Source: Clostridiales bacterium CCNA10 (GTDB lineage: Bacteria; Bacillota; Clostridia; Oscillospirales; Oscillospiraceae). Taken from it: 64,000 nt of DNA. The notes beneath the pieces are model-generated. The model was not told the origin of the DNA, did no database searches, and saw only the letters and a program-made list of their open reading frames with translations. The stretch spans positions 3,100,319 to 3,164,318 of the forward strand of contig AP018533.1 of NCBI GenBank assembly GCA_003573975.1, written 5' to 3'. Below are positions 42,239-51,128 of this stretch, piece after piece. How positions within the stretch are numbered: position 1 is the stretch's first letter; each line of letters opens with the position of its first letter. Position numbers and translations under genes: made by a program.

Positions 42239-42637
42239 TCAATCAAATCGGTCGAGATGTGTGGCTACGAATTCATTTGCGTAGTAGCAAATGAGGTTGA
42301 CCAGCATTCCCACTGCCAAGTACGACTCCTTGTCCTGCTTCAAGGTCTTGAGCACATAGACGCGGGCGCGGCTTTTGAACGGGTCATCCCGCTCTTTGGA
42401 CCAGTTGCCATACAGGAAGATATCTCCGTAGATACCCTCGCTGCTGCCGTAGGTCACTTCGCCTACCACATCGAACTCGCACCTGTAGAGCTTGTCGCAC
42501 TTGCATGTGCTGCAGAGCAGGTCATAGTCCAGCTCACAGATCTTGCTGTACTCTTCATATCGAGGATCCGTCTTTGCCCGCGTGACCGCCTGCTCAAATA
42601 TGTCCTTGACAGAAAAGTAGCGCTTCTCATCAGCCAT
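42239..42637 (-). CDS. Hypothetical protein with CxxC motif, 132 aa
   Basis: ATG 42637 follows GGGGGTG. CSTCKCDKLYRCEFD near residue 45 could bind a metal. The C-terminal part (VGMLVNLICYYANEFVATHL) is helical. It overlaps the preceding gene by 8 bp. No family is recognised. Confidence 0.5.
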   Translation of the reverse strand: MADEKRYFSVKDIFEQAVTRAKTDPRYEEYSKICELDYDLLCSTCKCDKLYRCEFDVVGEVTYGSSEGIYGDIFLYGNWSKERDDPFKSRARVYVLKTLKQDKESYLAVGMLVNLICYYANEFVATHLDRFD

Positions 42638-42995
42638 CGTCATCACCCCCTTCCTCAGGATCTTCTTCCCGTTCGGAAGGCTGCACCTTAGGCCGCCCGG
42701 AGGCATCCTTGAAGACACAGTGTGGATTATCACAACGATTGCCGAGGTAGCACGGGAGCCTGTCCAACTCCTGATAGAATGGATGGCAGTAATAGCCGAT
42801 CTGAGCTTCTACCGCGTTGATAGCGCCCTCTACAACATTGGCAATCATCTCATCGTCCCGTTGAGGAATGGATAACTCGAACTTCCTCGGCGGCGCCGAT
42901 TTGGCCGTCAGGGCGATGATAAGCTCGTAGGCAGCATTATTGATCACGTCTTTCTTGGTCTTGCAGTACCAGTCGAAATCCACGGGGTTCTTCAC
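42630..42995 (-). CDS. Cys/His small protein, paralogue 1
   Basis: A 121-residue protein sharing a pattern with its immediate upstream neighbour: DVINNAAYELIIALTA at the start, then YYCHPFY, PCYLGNRCDNPHCVF. The conserved Cys and His residues suggest a zinc-binding fold. GTG 42995 follows GGAGG and overlaps the upstream stop. A long acidic tail is unique to this copy. Function unknown. Confidence 0.6.
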   Translation of the reverse strand: MKNPVDFDWYCKTKKDVINNAAYELIIALTAKSAPPRKFELSIPQRDDEMIANVVEGAINAVEAQIGYYCHPFYQELDRLPCYLGNRCDNPHCVFKDASGRPKVQPSEREEDPEEGGDDDG

Positions 42996-43297
42996 ATGTC
43001 TCCCTCCTTTGAGTCAGTCTGTAGGAAAGCGCAATACTGATTTTTGCAATCTCCAGTCTGATAACAAGGAATACTGTCGCAGTAGAATGGGTGACAGGTG
43101 TGTCCAGCCTTCTCTTGGATGATCTCCTCCGCTGCATCGACCAATTCGCCGATGATTTCCATGTTCCAATCCGGAACGGCAGGATCATCTTCTTTCGGCT
43201 CGTTGTGATCTTGCGCGGTCATGGCGCAGATTAACTGATACGCAGCGTTGTCAATCGCATCATTTCGGTTACACAAATAGTCTTCAAAAGATATCAT
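42992..43297 (-). CDS. Cys/His small protein, paralogue 2
   Basis: A 101-residue protein with the same layout as its downstream neighbour: DAIDNAAYQLICAMTA, then HTCHPFY, IPCYQTGDCKNQYCAF. The tandem arrangement and shared motif point to local duplication. AAAGGGG precedes ATG 43297. Function unknown. Confidence 0.6.
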   Translation of the reverse strand: MISFEDYLCNRNDAIDNAAYQLICAMTAQDHNEPKEDDPAVPDWNMEIIGELVDAAEEIIQEKAGHTCHPFYCDSIPCYQTGDCKNQYCAFLQTDSKEGDM

Positions 43298-43317
43298 TCG
43301 TAGTTTCCCCTTTCTAT

Positions 43318-45492
43318 TTAGTGTGGGAGGCTACGCACGATCAGGTTCGTCAGCATTACCGGCAGTTCTTGGAGATTGGTGATGTCCAAATAGCCATCAC
43401 CATAGATCCGCTCAATTCGTGGGCGGTCTTCACCAATGGCTGCCGCGTAGATTTTGACACCTTTTCGCGCATACTCCAGTTTGATCCCACGCAGATCAGC
43501 TTCTGCTGCAGATCCGGAGTAACCGTCATCATTTGGCTGCCCATCGCAGATGATCATGAGGATTTTCACCTCAGATGTCTGCTTAGAGAGTTTTTCCGCC
43601 ACAAAGCGCAACGCGGCGCCGTCACGGTTACAGTCTCTGGCACTCATGTCCATCAGCCGATAGCGGTTATTCTTATCGTAGGTATCGAAGTCCGAGTAGG
43701 AAAACAGTTCAACATGTGAGCTCCAGGCGGTATGACCAACGACCAGCAGCGGGATGCCAAGCGACTCGCAGAAGTCCTGGATCACAATGGCAGTTGCTCT
43801 GGCTCTGGTAATGCGGTCATTTGAACACATGGAGCCACTCTCGTCGATGAGCAGGCCAACGGAAAGGTTGATCGGCTCCGTCGGGAGTCGGGAATTATAG
43901 AAGATACGGCCATCGTTCCGATAGAGCGCGTGCTGATTGAGTCGTTTCCCAATCAGGAGCCCGGTCTGTTTCCCGCCCTGCCGCCGATCGCGGAGAGCGG
44001 AACTGACACTACGCTGCAATCGTTTGGAGAGCATTAAAAGCTCCGGAGCCACACGGTTATAGCTGTCGATGAGGTTCTGATCCACATGCGCCATACGATT
44101 GACGGTCACATGGATGTTGCGATGCGCATTACCATATCGGATGTCATTCGCTTCTCGCTGTAGTCCCTCAGATAGTTCTTCTTCCAATTCCTCCGTCACC
44201 TTTTCCTCCGCCATGGAGGATAAGAGACGCTCAATGTCATCAGCCGCATGTTCATAATCGTTGCCTTCATACTCGTTGTTCTGGTCAACGCCACCATTTC
44301 CACTACTTGTGATGCCATTCGTCAGATGGGCGGCAATACGGCTTGTCTCCTCAGCAATCACACGCTCGACCTGTGCCCGGATCGCGTTCATCTGACCGGG
44401 ATTGGGAGTAAAGGTGCCATTACTGGGAACCGGCTTGGTTTTGATGGTGAAGTTAGCTGCCGCTTTCGGGAGTTGGCTGGAGAGGTCTTCCTCAACCGCC
44501 TGTTGTCCCTGCTGGCTGCCATCATTTTCATCATCGCCGCTGCCGGGCTGGCCAGAACCACTCCCGGAACCGCCTTTGCCGGTGTGCTGGGAGGATTGCT
44601 GCGCCTGCTGCTGGGCTTGCTTCTGTTTATCGCGCAGAGCGTCGAAGCAGCGCTGCATCATGGGCCAAAGATCCACAAGGATCCTATTGGCAGCCTCACA
44701 GCGGGATCTGGCATCGTCATCATAGACAGACTCATCGATCCAGGGGATATACTCATACAGCTTGTCGATGAACTCACCGGTGTAACCGGATAGGTTGTTG
44801 ACCTCATGCGCCCTGACATACTGGATCAGGAGATTGACTACGATCGAATGGTCATAGTACTTGCGATTGATCATCTCCGTGATCTCCGGCATGGTATCCG
44901 CATAGCGCAGGTTATTGAGCGCGATCCCTTTGGCGGGGGAGCCAGGAAACTCATACGAGTACCTGGCATCCACATATCCGTCTTCTAAGATGTTGCTCAA
45001 CGCATGCGCTGTGCTCATGATGACCTGCATGGGGACTGTGTCTGTATCGTCTGTAAGCGCCTCAAGGATGTCTTTTGCATAGAGCTTTTGCATACTGTCC
45101 AGACCATCAGGCATCTTCGGATAGAATTTGCCTTTAGCTAGTCCGGCGAAGTAGCTGTGCCAAATGCGCTCGTCGGTGAACAGGTTATGCCCGCACTCAT
45201 GCGCATTCAGGCCTTCTAGACTCATGGAACGAAGGAGCCTTGAAGGAAAGCTCCAGGTGATGTGGTTACAGGCATTGATGTAGATTCCGTGGTAATCCGT
45301 AAAGGCAACGGTCTCATCATCATGATCTGCAACGACTCGCACACGCAGCGGACGCTTATAGCGTTTTGTCGCTGCTTCCGCAAGATCCGTCAAATACCCG
45401 TTATAGGCCCTGGAGGAGAAGAACTCCTCGTCGGTGATCTTGCTCTTGGCGTCGAGGATCCTCTTTCGGATCTGGCGGTGGGATGTTCTCAT
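43318..45492 (-). CDS. CobT-like protein: zincin motif plus C-terminal vWA domain
   Basis: A 724-residue protein. Near residue 100 it has LNAHECGHNLFTD, an intact HExxH zinc-peptidase motif. A Gln/Gly/Ser-rich linker spans about 285-345. The C-terminal vWA domain starts near 540 with MIDAS DESGSMCSND and later IICDGQPNDDG. This matches CobT-like proteins of phages and plasmids that pair with CobS-like AAA+ ATPases, present two genes upstream. ATG 45492 follows GGGAGG. Unlike the vWA protein near 8-9 kb, its zincin residues look complete. Confidence 0.85.
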   Translation of the reverse strand: MRTSHRQIRKRILDAKSKITDEEFFSSRAYNGYLTDLAEAATKRYKRPLRVRVVADHDDETVAFTDYHGIYINACNHITWSFPSRLLRSMSLEGLNAHECGHNLFTDERIWHSYFAGLAKGKFYPKMPDGLDSMQKLYAKDILEALTDDTDTVPMQVIMSTAHALSNILEDGYVDARYSYEFPGSPAKGIALNNLRYADTMPEITEMINRKYYDHSIVVNLLIQYVRAHEVNNLSGYTGEFIDKLYEYIPWIDESVYDDDARSRCEAANRILVDLWPMMQRCFDALRDKQKQAQQQAQQSSQHTGKGGSGSGSGQPGSGDDENDGSQQGQQAVEEDLSSQLPKAAANFTIKTKPVPSNGTFTPNPGQMNAIRAQVERVIAEETSRIAAHLTNGITSSGNGGVDQNNEYEGNDYEHAADDIERLLSSMAEEKVTEELEEELSEGLQREANDIRYGNAHRNIHVTVNRMAHVDQNLIDSYNRVAPELLMLSKRLQRSVSSALRDRRQGGKQTGLLIGKRLNQHALYRNDGRIFYNSRLPTEPINLSVGLLIDESGSMCSNDRITRARATAIVIQDFCESLGIPLLVVGHTAWSSHVELFSYSDFDTYDKNNRYRLMDMSARDCNRDGAALRFVAEKLSKQTSEVKILMIICDGQPNDDGYSGSAAEADLRGIKLEYARKGVKIYAAAIGEDRPRIERIYGDGYLDITNLQELPVMLTNLIVRSLPH

Positions 45493-45507
45493 ATGCACAG
45501 CCTCCCA

Positions 45508-45843
45508 TCATGCCGGGATACTATCGCAGCTGATAGGGATCTCGCCGAGCATCGCGGAGAGTGCATCGCACATTTCCTCAAAGGACTGCTGCGGGTAGAA
45601 CCAAAAGAGATGCTGCTGCACACCAGCCATGCTGATAATAAGCGGCATCTTGCTGGAAGCAGGATAGTTCTCCATAGGCTCCACCTGGACATTCGATGCG
45701 TCAGGCCCGAGTGCCATGTCAATGACCCACTTCACGAGCTGCGCCGCCTCCTCAGAGGTCATTGCTCGGTCAGTAGGCAGGTCGTAGCATGCCAGCGCGA
45801 CAGCGACAGCAAAACGGATAAAGTACTCTCGATCAATTCTCAT
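45508..45843 (-). CDS. Hypothetical protein between the CobT-like and CobS-like genes, 111 aa
   Basis: A 111-residue protein starting MRIDREYFIRFAVAVALACY. It has a helical N-terminus, a middle with TSEEAAQLVKWVIDMALGPD, and an aromatic segment HLFWFYPQQSFEEM. ATG 45843 follows AGAGG. Its fixed position inside an AAA+/vWA pair suggests an adaptor or substrate role (inference). No family is recognised. Confidence 0.6.
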   Translation of the reverse strand: MRIDREYFIRFAVAVALACYDLPTDRAMTSEEAAQLVKWVIDMALGPDASNVQVEPMENYPASSKMPLIISMAGVQQHLFWFYPQQSFEEMCDALSAMLGEIPISCDSIPA

Positions 45844-45861
45844 CAAATCACACCTCTTTTA

Positions 45862-47670
45862 TCAAATCGTTTTGGAATACTGGGGTTCAAGGCAAGCGGA
45901 GATCAGCTCAGCACGATTATCCGGATCCGCTGAAGCGGAAGAGATGATCGTAGATAAGGCTGACTCATAAGGATCATTCGTCACCATCGTGGAGAGCACC
46001 CAACTCTTGAATTCACGCATACCGCAGCTGCCGTCCGTGATCATCGTTTGACGGCAACGCTCTGCAATATCGCGCACGACAATGGCCATCTTTGTCGCTT
46101 CCTGCTCATCGGTAAATCCGGTGACATTCATCACGCGCTTGACCATCGTGTTCAAATCAGGCGCTTCCATGTCGTAGATCAGATCCATTCGGGAGATCAC
46201 GCTCTGGTTCATGTCGCGGCAGCCGGAGTAGTCGGAGTTTGTCGTAACGACAATGACTGTATCCGGATGGCGTCGCACACGCTCACCAGTCGGCAGAGTA
46301 ATTACCTGGCAGTTGTCCAGCAAGGAATTCAAGCCGACTAAGACACCTGGATTCGCGATACAGGAAGGTTCCTGCAGCTCACAGACATACCCATGCCTAA
46401 TCGCCTCGACGAGAGGCGTATCCACATAACGGATGCGCTGGCCAGCAGGATCCTCTTTCTCCATGAGATTGCCAACGGCAATCTCAATGAGTTTCTGCAG
46501 CACATCATCTTCCGTCTTGGACTCATCGTATTCGCCGGTTAGCATCATATAGACACTGGGCGGATGCATGGTGATGTCGGAGATCTTCGGGAGATCCTCG
46601 ATAGGAGTACTGCCATGAAAGCCGTTGGTATCAGGAATAAACTGTCCAACCAAGTCGGTAATCTCCGTATTGGCACTACAGGTCATCAGGGTATAAGGCA
46701 GATTTAAGCCAGCAGCGATAGCCTGTGCGCCCATAGTCTTGCCGGTACCCGCCTCACCGCGAAACAGGAAGTTTCGCATTGGCTGGTTGGATGCCGTCGT
46801 CGCTTTGGCATGCTCGCACACGCGAACGACCTCTTTGGGAATGATGTACCAGTCGGGCAGCGTGGGTACCATTGCCTTCTCCCGATCTGTGAGGATCCGA
46901 TTAGAGAGGGCGTACTTTCCGACAAAGTCTTCCTTCTGAAACGAGGTGGCTTTTGCCGTAGCGTTACCTGACAGCTGCATGATGGTGAAGTTGCCATAAG
47001 AGGCACCAGTCGGCGCATAGTTCCCGCTATCCATTGCCATCTGTGTGATGACTGAGATATTGCCAGTAGTGGGAATGGAGATCTTGACGCCATCCGTACC
47101 CAACTGCTTGCTGTTCTCAATTCGACGATAGACATTGTCGCAGAGGACAAGCGCACATTCAAACGCAGCGTCCATATCAGCCCAACCGTTCTCGTAATGT
47201 GAGGTGAACTCCTGAAATTTCTGGCGGAACTCATCATCTTCATTGAGAACGGGCATCAGGCAGAATAGTAGGGCAGATCCAGAACCATTACCAGCGCCCA
47301 GAGAATAGGGCTTCAGAACCTGCGAGCCGTCCTCAATCTGCACCGCGCTGAACTTGCCGGTAACTGGATTGAATACGACACAATCGGTCTTGTTGGCAGA
47401 TCGGTACTCGCTGATCCGGTAGGTATTGCCTTGATGACCGATGGCACCGAGGTTATCCACACTCTGCCCATTCTCCGTTGCGCTTACAAGCTTTGCATAG
47501 GCCAGCAGGGCGCGAAGAGTAGGTGCGTGGAGTGTAGCCTTCTGAGCGGTACTGGAAGTGTTGTACTGCGAAAAGCCCATCGGTTTTGCTCCGGAGTATT
47601 TTGGGTCATCAAAAGGCGGTGGGAGCTGGAGTCGGAAAGTCCAAGATTCGAAAAGCTTCGTCTTTGCCAT
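45862..47670 (-). CDS. CobS/MoxR-like AAA+ ATPase
   Basis: A 602-residue protein. The first 270 residues are a beta-rich region of unknown role (possible substrate domain). The AAA+ domain has Walker A FRGEAGTGKTMGAQ near residue 297, a Walker B-like segment ending in ELQEPSCI near 410, and sensor I-type VIVVTTNSDYSGCRD near 475. It resembles CobS-like ATPases and pairs with the downstream zincin-vWA protein. GAGG precedes ATG 47670 by 7 bp. Confidence 0.85.
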   Translation of the reverse strand: MAKTKLFESWTFRLQLPPPFDDPKYSGAKPMGFSQYNTSSTAQKATLHAPTLRALLAYAKLVSATENGQSVDNLGAIGHQGNTYRISEYRSANKTDCVVFNPVTGKFSAVQIEDGSQVLKPYSLGAGNGSGSALLFCLMPVLNEDDEFRQKFQEFTSHYENGWADMDAAFECALVLCDNVYRRIENSKQLGTDGVKISIPTTGNISVITQMAMDSGNYAPTGASYGNFTIMQLSGNATAKATSFQKEDFVGKYALSNRILTDREKAMVPTLPDWYIIPKEVVRVCEHAKATTASNQPMRNFLFRGEAGTGKTMGAQAIAAGLNLPYTLMTCSANTEITDLVGQFIPDTNGFHGSTPIEDLPKISDITMHPPSVYMMLTGEYDESKTEDDVLQKLIEIAVGNLMEKEDPAGQRIRYVDTPLVEAIRHGYVCELQEPSCIANPGVLVGLNSLLDNCQVITLPTGERVRRHPDTVIVVTTNSDYSGCRDMNQSVISRMDLIYDMEAPDLNTMVKRVMNVTGFTDEQEATKMAIVVRDIAERCRQTMITDGSCGMREFKSWVLSTMVTNDPYESALSTIISSASADPDNRAELISACLEPQYSKTI

Positions 47671-47692
47671 AATTACACCTCATCATGATCAA

Positions 47693-48511
47693 TTAAGGCC
47701 AGGACACAGCAAGTTCCTGGCCACGCACTTCTGCAGAGATATCGTCTTCGCGAGCGAGTACACAAAGATCGTCCCAAGCGGGGCGAGGGGGAAAGTCAGG
47801 GATGGTATCTACCGCCTGTTCCTTTCCCTCGACGGTAACGAGGACATCACCATTTTCATGAATGACAAGCCGCTTATGGCCTTGCACATTCAGCTCATCG
47901 ATCAATACGCTGAGTAGAGCAATACCTGTTTCCGTGTACCATTGCTTCACATCGTTACGAGAGAGAATGTCCTTTTCCTCCAAGTCTTCATCACTCTTCG
48001 GCTGCACCTCTGCTTCAGCAAGAGGCACGAGCTGAATGAGCGCGATTTCCAGCTTCCCAGACGCGCTCAGTGTCACCTCCCCAAAATTGAAGGGGTCACA
48101 GTGATAGAGCTTGATACGTTTCGTACAGCCTCTGTTGATATCTTCCGATGAAGGACGCGTATCCCAAAGCCATGATACTGTGGGATAGCTCTGCTTCAGC
48201 TGCTCCATGATTCGATAGTTGACCTGTCTGAGCAAGCTCAGTCGGGTATCATCATCTGCTTCTTGCGGAGTCTCCGTTAGCGGTTTGGCCTCCTGCTTCG
48301 CAGGAAAGGCCTTTTGCTCTGCGGGCATCTTTTTGCAGTGTTTTCTGTGCGAGCGAAATAGCTTCGAGATCACGAAACACACCCAGACAAAAAGCGCAGC
48401 GCAAGCGATCCATTGGAATATGGGGCGCTTGAAGATCGCGCAGAGAAACAGACAGGGTACAACAAGAACCCTCAGCAGGGTCCATGCGTCAATTCGGCTT
48501 TTGACAGCCAC
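47693..48511 (-). CDS. Membrane-anchored hypothetical protein, 272 aa
   Basis: Two hydrophobic helices lie near residues 11-26 and 31-51 (WTLLRVLVVPCLFLCAIF, FQWIACAALFVWVCFVIS), then a basic stretch, a charged linker and a soluble domain. The start is GTG with AAAGGAC upstream. It lies 22 bp before the AAA+ gene and may anchor the AAA+/vWA machine to the membrane (inference). Confidence 0.55.
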   Translation of the reverse strand: MAVKSRIDAWTLLRVLVVPCLFLCAIFKRPIFQWIACAALFVWVCFVISKLFRSHRKHCKKMPAEQKAFPAKQEAKPLTETPQEADDDTRLSLLRQVNYRIMEQLKQSYPTVSWLWDTRPSSEDINRGCTKRIKLYHCDPFNFGEVTLSASGKLEIALIQLVPLAEAEVQPKSDEDLEEKDILSRNDVKQWYTETGIALLSVLIDELNVQGHKRLVIHENGDVLVTVEGKEQAVDTIPDFPPRPAWDDLCVLAREDDISAEVRGQELAVSWP

Positions 48512-48550
48512 AAATAGTCAGTCCTTTCGTATGTAGATTTTGGAATGGAC

Positions 48551-48593
48551 AAAACAAAATGGGCTGCAAGCATTCACAACACTTACAGCCCAT
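48551..48593 (-). terminator. Rho-independent terminator after ssb
   Basis: On the minus strand ATGGGCTGTAAGTGT pairs with ATGCTTGCAGCCCAT across a short loop, followed by TTTGTTTTG. It ends the ssb transcript before the membrane-protein gene. Confidence 0.75.
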
Positions 48594-48608
48594 ATATGTA
48601 TGTCCAGA

Positions 48609-49040
48609 TCAGAGGGGGAGGTCGTCATCGTCATCGCCACTTGGAATCGTCTGCTCCGGGCGTACCTTACCAGTGCTCTTCTGTGCGGTTTTTGTCGTAC
48701 CCTGCGAAGAGTCCGCCTCATCGCCTTTCGGCTTTGAACCAGTAAAGTGCCACTCGAGGACACTGACATCCGCAGAGATCTGACGGATGCCCTCATCCGT
48801 CTCGTAGGGACGCAGATTCAGATTACCGATGATCTCGATCAGACGGCCCTTCTTGATGCCGGCCTTCTGCATCCGATTGGCGATGTACTCGCTTGCGGTG
48901 CAGTTGAAGAAAGAGGCGTTGTCCTGATTTCCATATTTTGTGTTGACCACAAATCGGAATGTGCAGTAGTCTCCATTCTTTCCGCTCTTGATCTCCGGAT
49001 CGGTGACCAGACGGCCCTCCATAATGATGGTTGCGTGCAT
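48609..49040 (-). CDS. ssb: Single-stranded DNA-binding protein
   Basis: A 143-residue SSB: OB-fold residues about 1-105 (MEGRLVTDPEIKSG, YCTFRFVVNTKYG, FFNCTASEYIANRM, GRLIEIIGNLNLRPYE), then a flexible linker and the acidic C-terminal tip DDDDDLPL, which recruits replication and repair proteins. Its presence suggests the element replicates or recombines its own DNA. It has its own flanking space and terminator. Confidence 0.92.
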   Translation of the reverse strand: MHATIIMEGRLVTDPEIKSGKNGDYCTFRFVVNTKYGNQDNASFFNCTASEYIANRMQKAGIKKGRLIEIIGNLNLRPYETDEGIRQISADVSVLEWHFTGSKPKGDEADSSQGTTKTAQKSTGKVRPEQTIPSGDDDDDLPL

Positions 49041-49128
49041 AATCCTTTTCCTTTCTGCCTTACGGCTTAAAATATTCCAAACACCTTACGGTGCATGGTT
49101 CAAAAGTTGCCAGCTGTTGCTTGGCATA

Positions 49129-49174
49129 GAAAAAGACAGACGCAGGTTGAATCTTTCAAACCGCAAGTCTGTCT
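49129..49174 (-). terminator. Rho-independent terminator
   Basis: AGACAGAC and GTCTGTCT, with an inner TTGA/TTCAA pairing, are followed on the minus strand by TTTTTC. It closes the transcript of the 149-aa membrane-protein gene. The region 49041-49287 holds no gene. Confidence 0.75.
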
Positions 49175-49287
49175 AATATGCCTGCGTAAATGACACAGGC
49201 TCACATCTTAAAAAGCTCCCTGAGGAGAAGACATCTAATAAAGAACACTGTAAGCATAGCATTCCTATGATGCGCATTCCAGAGTAC

Positions 49288-49737
49288 CTAAATCTGCTTG
49301 CTTGTAGAAAAAGAGAGTTCTTCAAAGCCAAATACAGTCGAGGACGGCTGAAGGGCCTCCGGGAGATTCGGGAGATCATTGGTCGGTTTTTTGAGGTAAA
49401 ATCGATATAAGCTTCCAGCTTTGAGTTTATATCGTCCATCCAGAACCCGCTGTACGTGGCTTCCATTCTCCAGCTCCAGAACGATGGCGTGGCGCTTTCT
49501 ATGAATATTGACCTGCTCTTGGACAAGCAGTCCCTCGAGACACTCGTACTGCTGCCTGCTCACCTGTCGGTAGAAAGAACACGCCTTCACACCGCCCGTA
49601 ATCGCTACACCGGCGGACAGAATAAGTAACTTATGGTCATGTGAGATCATGGCAAAGATGACTCCCAAAACCGTGATCGACAGAATCGAGAATATCAGCT
49701 TGGCAAAACGAATAGCGATAGGGTTTGGCATTTTCAT
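49288..49737 (-). CDS. Membrane protein, 149 aa
   Basis: Two transmembrane helices (residues about 9-30 IRFAKLIFSILSITVLGVIF, and 36-55 LLILSAGVAITGG) precede a soluble domain with a beta-rich end (VQRVLDGRYKLKAGSLYRFY). GAAAGGAG precedes the ATG. Terminators on both sides suggest its own transcript. No family is recognised. Confidence 0.55.
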   Translation of the reverse strand: MKMPNPIAIRFAKLIFSILSITVLGVIFAMISHDHKLLILSAGVAITGGVKACSFYRQVSRQQYECLEGLLVQEQVNIHRKRHAIVLELENGSHVQRVLDGRYKLKAGSLYRFYLKKPTNDLPNLPEALQPSSTVFGFEELSFSTSKQI

Positions 49738-49769
49738 GGAATACTCCTTTCTCTACCGATATGGCAGGA

Positions 49770-49807
49770 CAAAATGAGGGCCGGAAAGATACTCTCCTTT
49801 CCGGCCC
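49770..49807 (-). terminator. Rho-independent terminator
   Basis: An 11-bp perfect stem GGGCCGGAAAG with its complement, followed by TCATTTTG on the minus strand, placed just after the stop at 49814. Confidence 0.85.
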
Positions 49808-49813
49808 GTGATA

Positions 49814-50500
49814 CTATGCGTGTTCCAGAATGACCTGGCGTGTCAAATACAAGTTTGTGGTTGCTTCCAGCACATCCTGCCTATGATTTGAAAGGCTACA
49901 TGCGTTGTTTAGCCGCGCCTGGTTGTCAGATTCTTCCGTATAAATGGCGGAAATCACTTTGTCGGCCGAGCTGACATCTCGAACATCGTTTTCAAAGCAT
50001 CGTACCAGCTCAGGGACGCTCAGCGGCGTCTGGGTAACCAACTTCATGATTCGCTGTTCCGCTTCTGTACCCTTATCTGGCTGCAGGAGGTAGACGGCCT
50101 CAAAGAAGTTGACTTTACCTTGCTTGAGCAGCTTTGCGATATTCAGCAAGCGCCGTGTACCCTGAACACCCCGCAGCGGTATGACATAGGTATCATAAAG
50201 CATGTTGTAGAGCGCATCCACACCGGTGTATCCAACACCTTTGATGATGAGCTTTCGCTTTACGAGTATCTCAAGTGCCTTCTCAAATCCGGAGGGATCC
50301 AATTTCACTTCCTCCATCTTTTCAAAATATTTCTTGCGGAGCTCGTCATGCGTCAGGACATCCCACAGCAACATACTCCAGATACTGAACTCCGGAATAG
50401 AAACTGGCTGGAGCTTCCCAAGCCGCATAATATAAGGCATATCTTTGCCGTCTTCATTGCGAATCTGATAACTGCCAGCGGCAGCATAGAATGTCATCAT
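49814..50500 (-). CDS. Hypothetical protein with winged-helix-like segments, 228 aa
   Basis: ATG 50500 follows GGAGGAG. The N-terminus reads MMTFYAAAGSYQIRNEDGKD and the middle is helical with a winged-helix-like pattern (FEKALEILVKRKLIIKGVGY). No family is recognised with confidence. It follows the second sigma factor in the same direction. Confidence 0.55.
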   Translation of the reverse strand: MMTFYAAAGSYQIRNEDGKDMPYIMRLGKLQPVSIPEFSIWSMLLWDVLTHDELRKKYFEKMEEVKLDPSGFEKALEILVKRKLIIKGVGYTGVDALYNMLYDTYVIPLRGVQGTRRLLNIAKLLKQGKVNFFEAVYLLQPDKGTEAEQRIMKLVTQTPLSVPELVRCFENDVRDVSSADKVISAIYTEESDNQARLNNACSLSNHRQDVLEATTNLYLTRQVILEHA

Positions 50501-50562
50501 AATGCTCTCCTCCTCAGCCATTCTGTTCTTTCTTACGAAGATACGAGACGAAGAACAACAAC

Positions 50563-51114
50563 TCAATACAGGATTTCCAATAATGCTGGCTCGTTACGGA
50601 GCTTGCTGCGAGCACGCGAGATCCATGCGTTGACGTTATTTACGCTCGTATCATAGTGTTTTGCGATCTCCGTGGCCTCATAGCCCTTCAGCTTCATCTC
50701 GATGGCTTCCACACCTTTTCGAGCGACGCCATTGTATTTCTCCTTACACGCAGCAAGCGCAGACATAGCGGTGGCATCCGTTACGGTCTCATCAAAATCA
50801 ACAGAAGTGCAAGTCAGCATATCGAGAAGAGAGGCATTTTCATCTTCGCTGATCTCTACACTTCTTTCCAGCCGGTAGTTCATTGCGCGGCAGTGATCTA
50901 CGATGGCATTGTAAATGTACCGGCAGGCGAAAGGTGCAAAAGCTCCCATATCCGGCTGATACTTCAGCGCCGCTCTGCAGATAGCCTCGCAACCAATGGC
51001 GTAAAAGTCATCATAGGTCAGGAGCGGACGGTTCGGAATGGAAATGCGCGTGCGGATGACCCAGTTGACCAGGTCCAAATTCTCCAGCACCAGGGCGTCT
51101 TGATAATCAGTCAT
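50563..51114 (-). CDS. Sigma-70 family factor, 183 aa
   Basis: Sigma region 2 is clear (YDDFYAIGCEAICRAALKYQ, then FAPFACRYIYNAIVDHCRAM) and region 4 forms an HTH at the end (MKLKGYEATEIAKHYDTSVN, then NAWISRARSKLR). ATG 51114 follows AAAGGAGG by 8 bp. It is small and diverged, like element-encoded or sporulation-type sigma factors, and is placed at the head of the minus-strand run, so it may drive it (inference). Confidence 0.85.
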   Translation of the reverse strand: MTDYQDALVLENLDLVNWVIRTRISIPNRPLLTYDDFYAIGCEAICRAALKYQPDMGAFAPFACRYIYNAIVDHCRAMNYRLERSVEISEDENASLLDMLTCTSVDFDETVTDATAMSALAACKEKYNGVARKGVEAIEMKLKGYEATEIAKHYDTSVNNVNAWISRARSKLRNEPALLEILY

Positions 51115-51128
51115 GTCGAGCACCTCCT

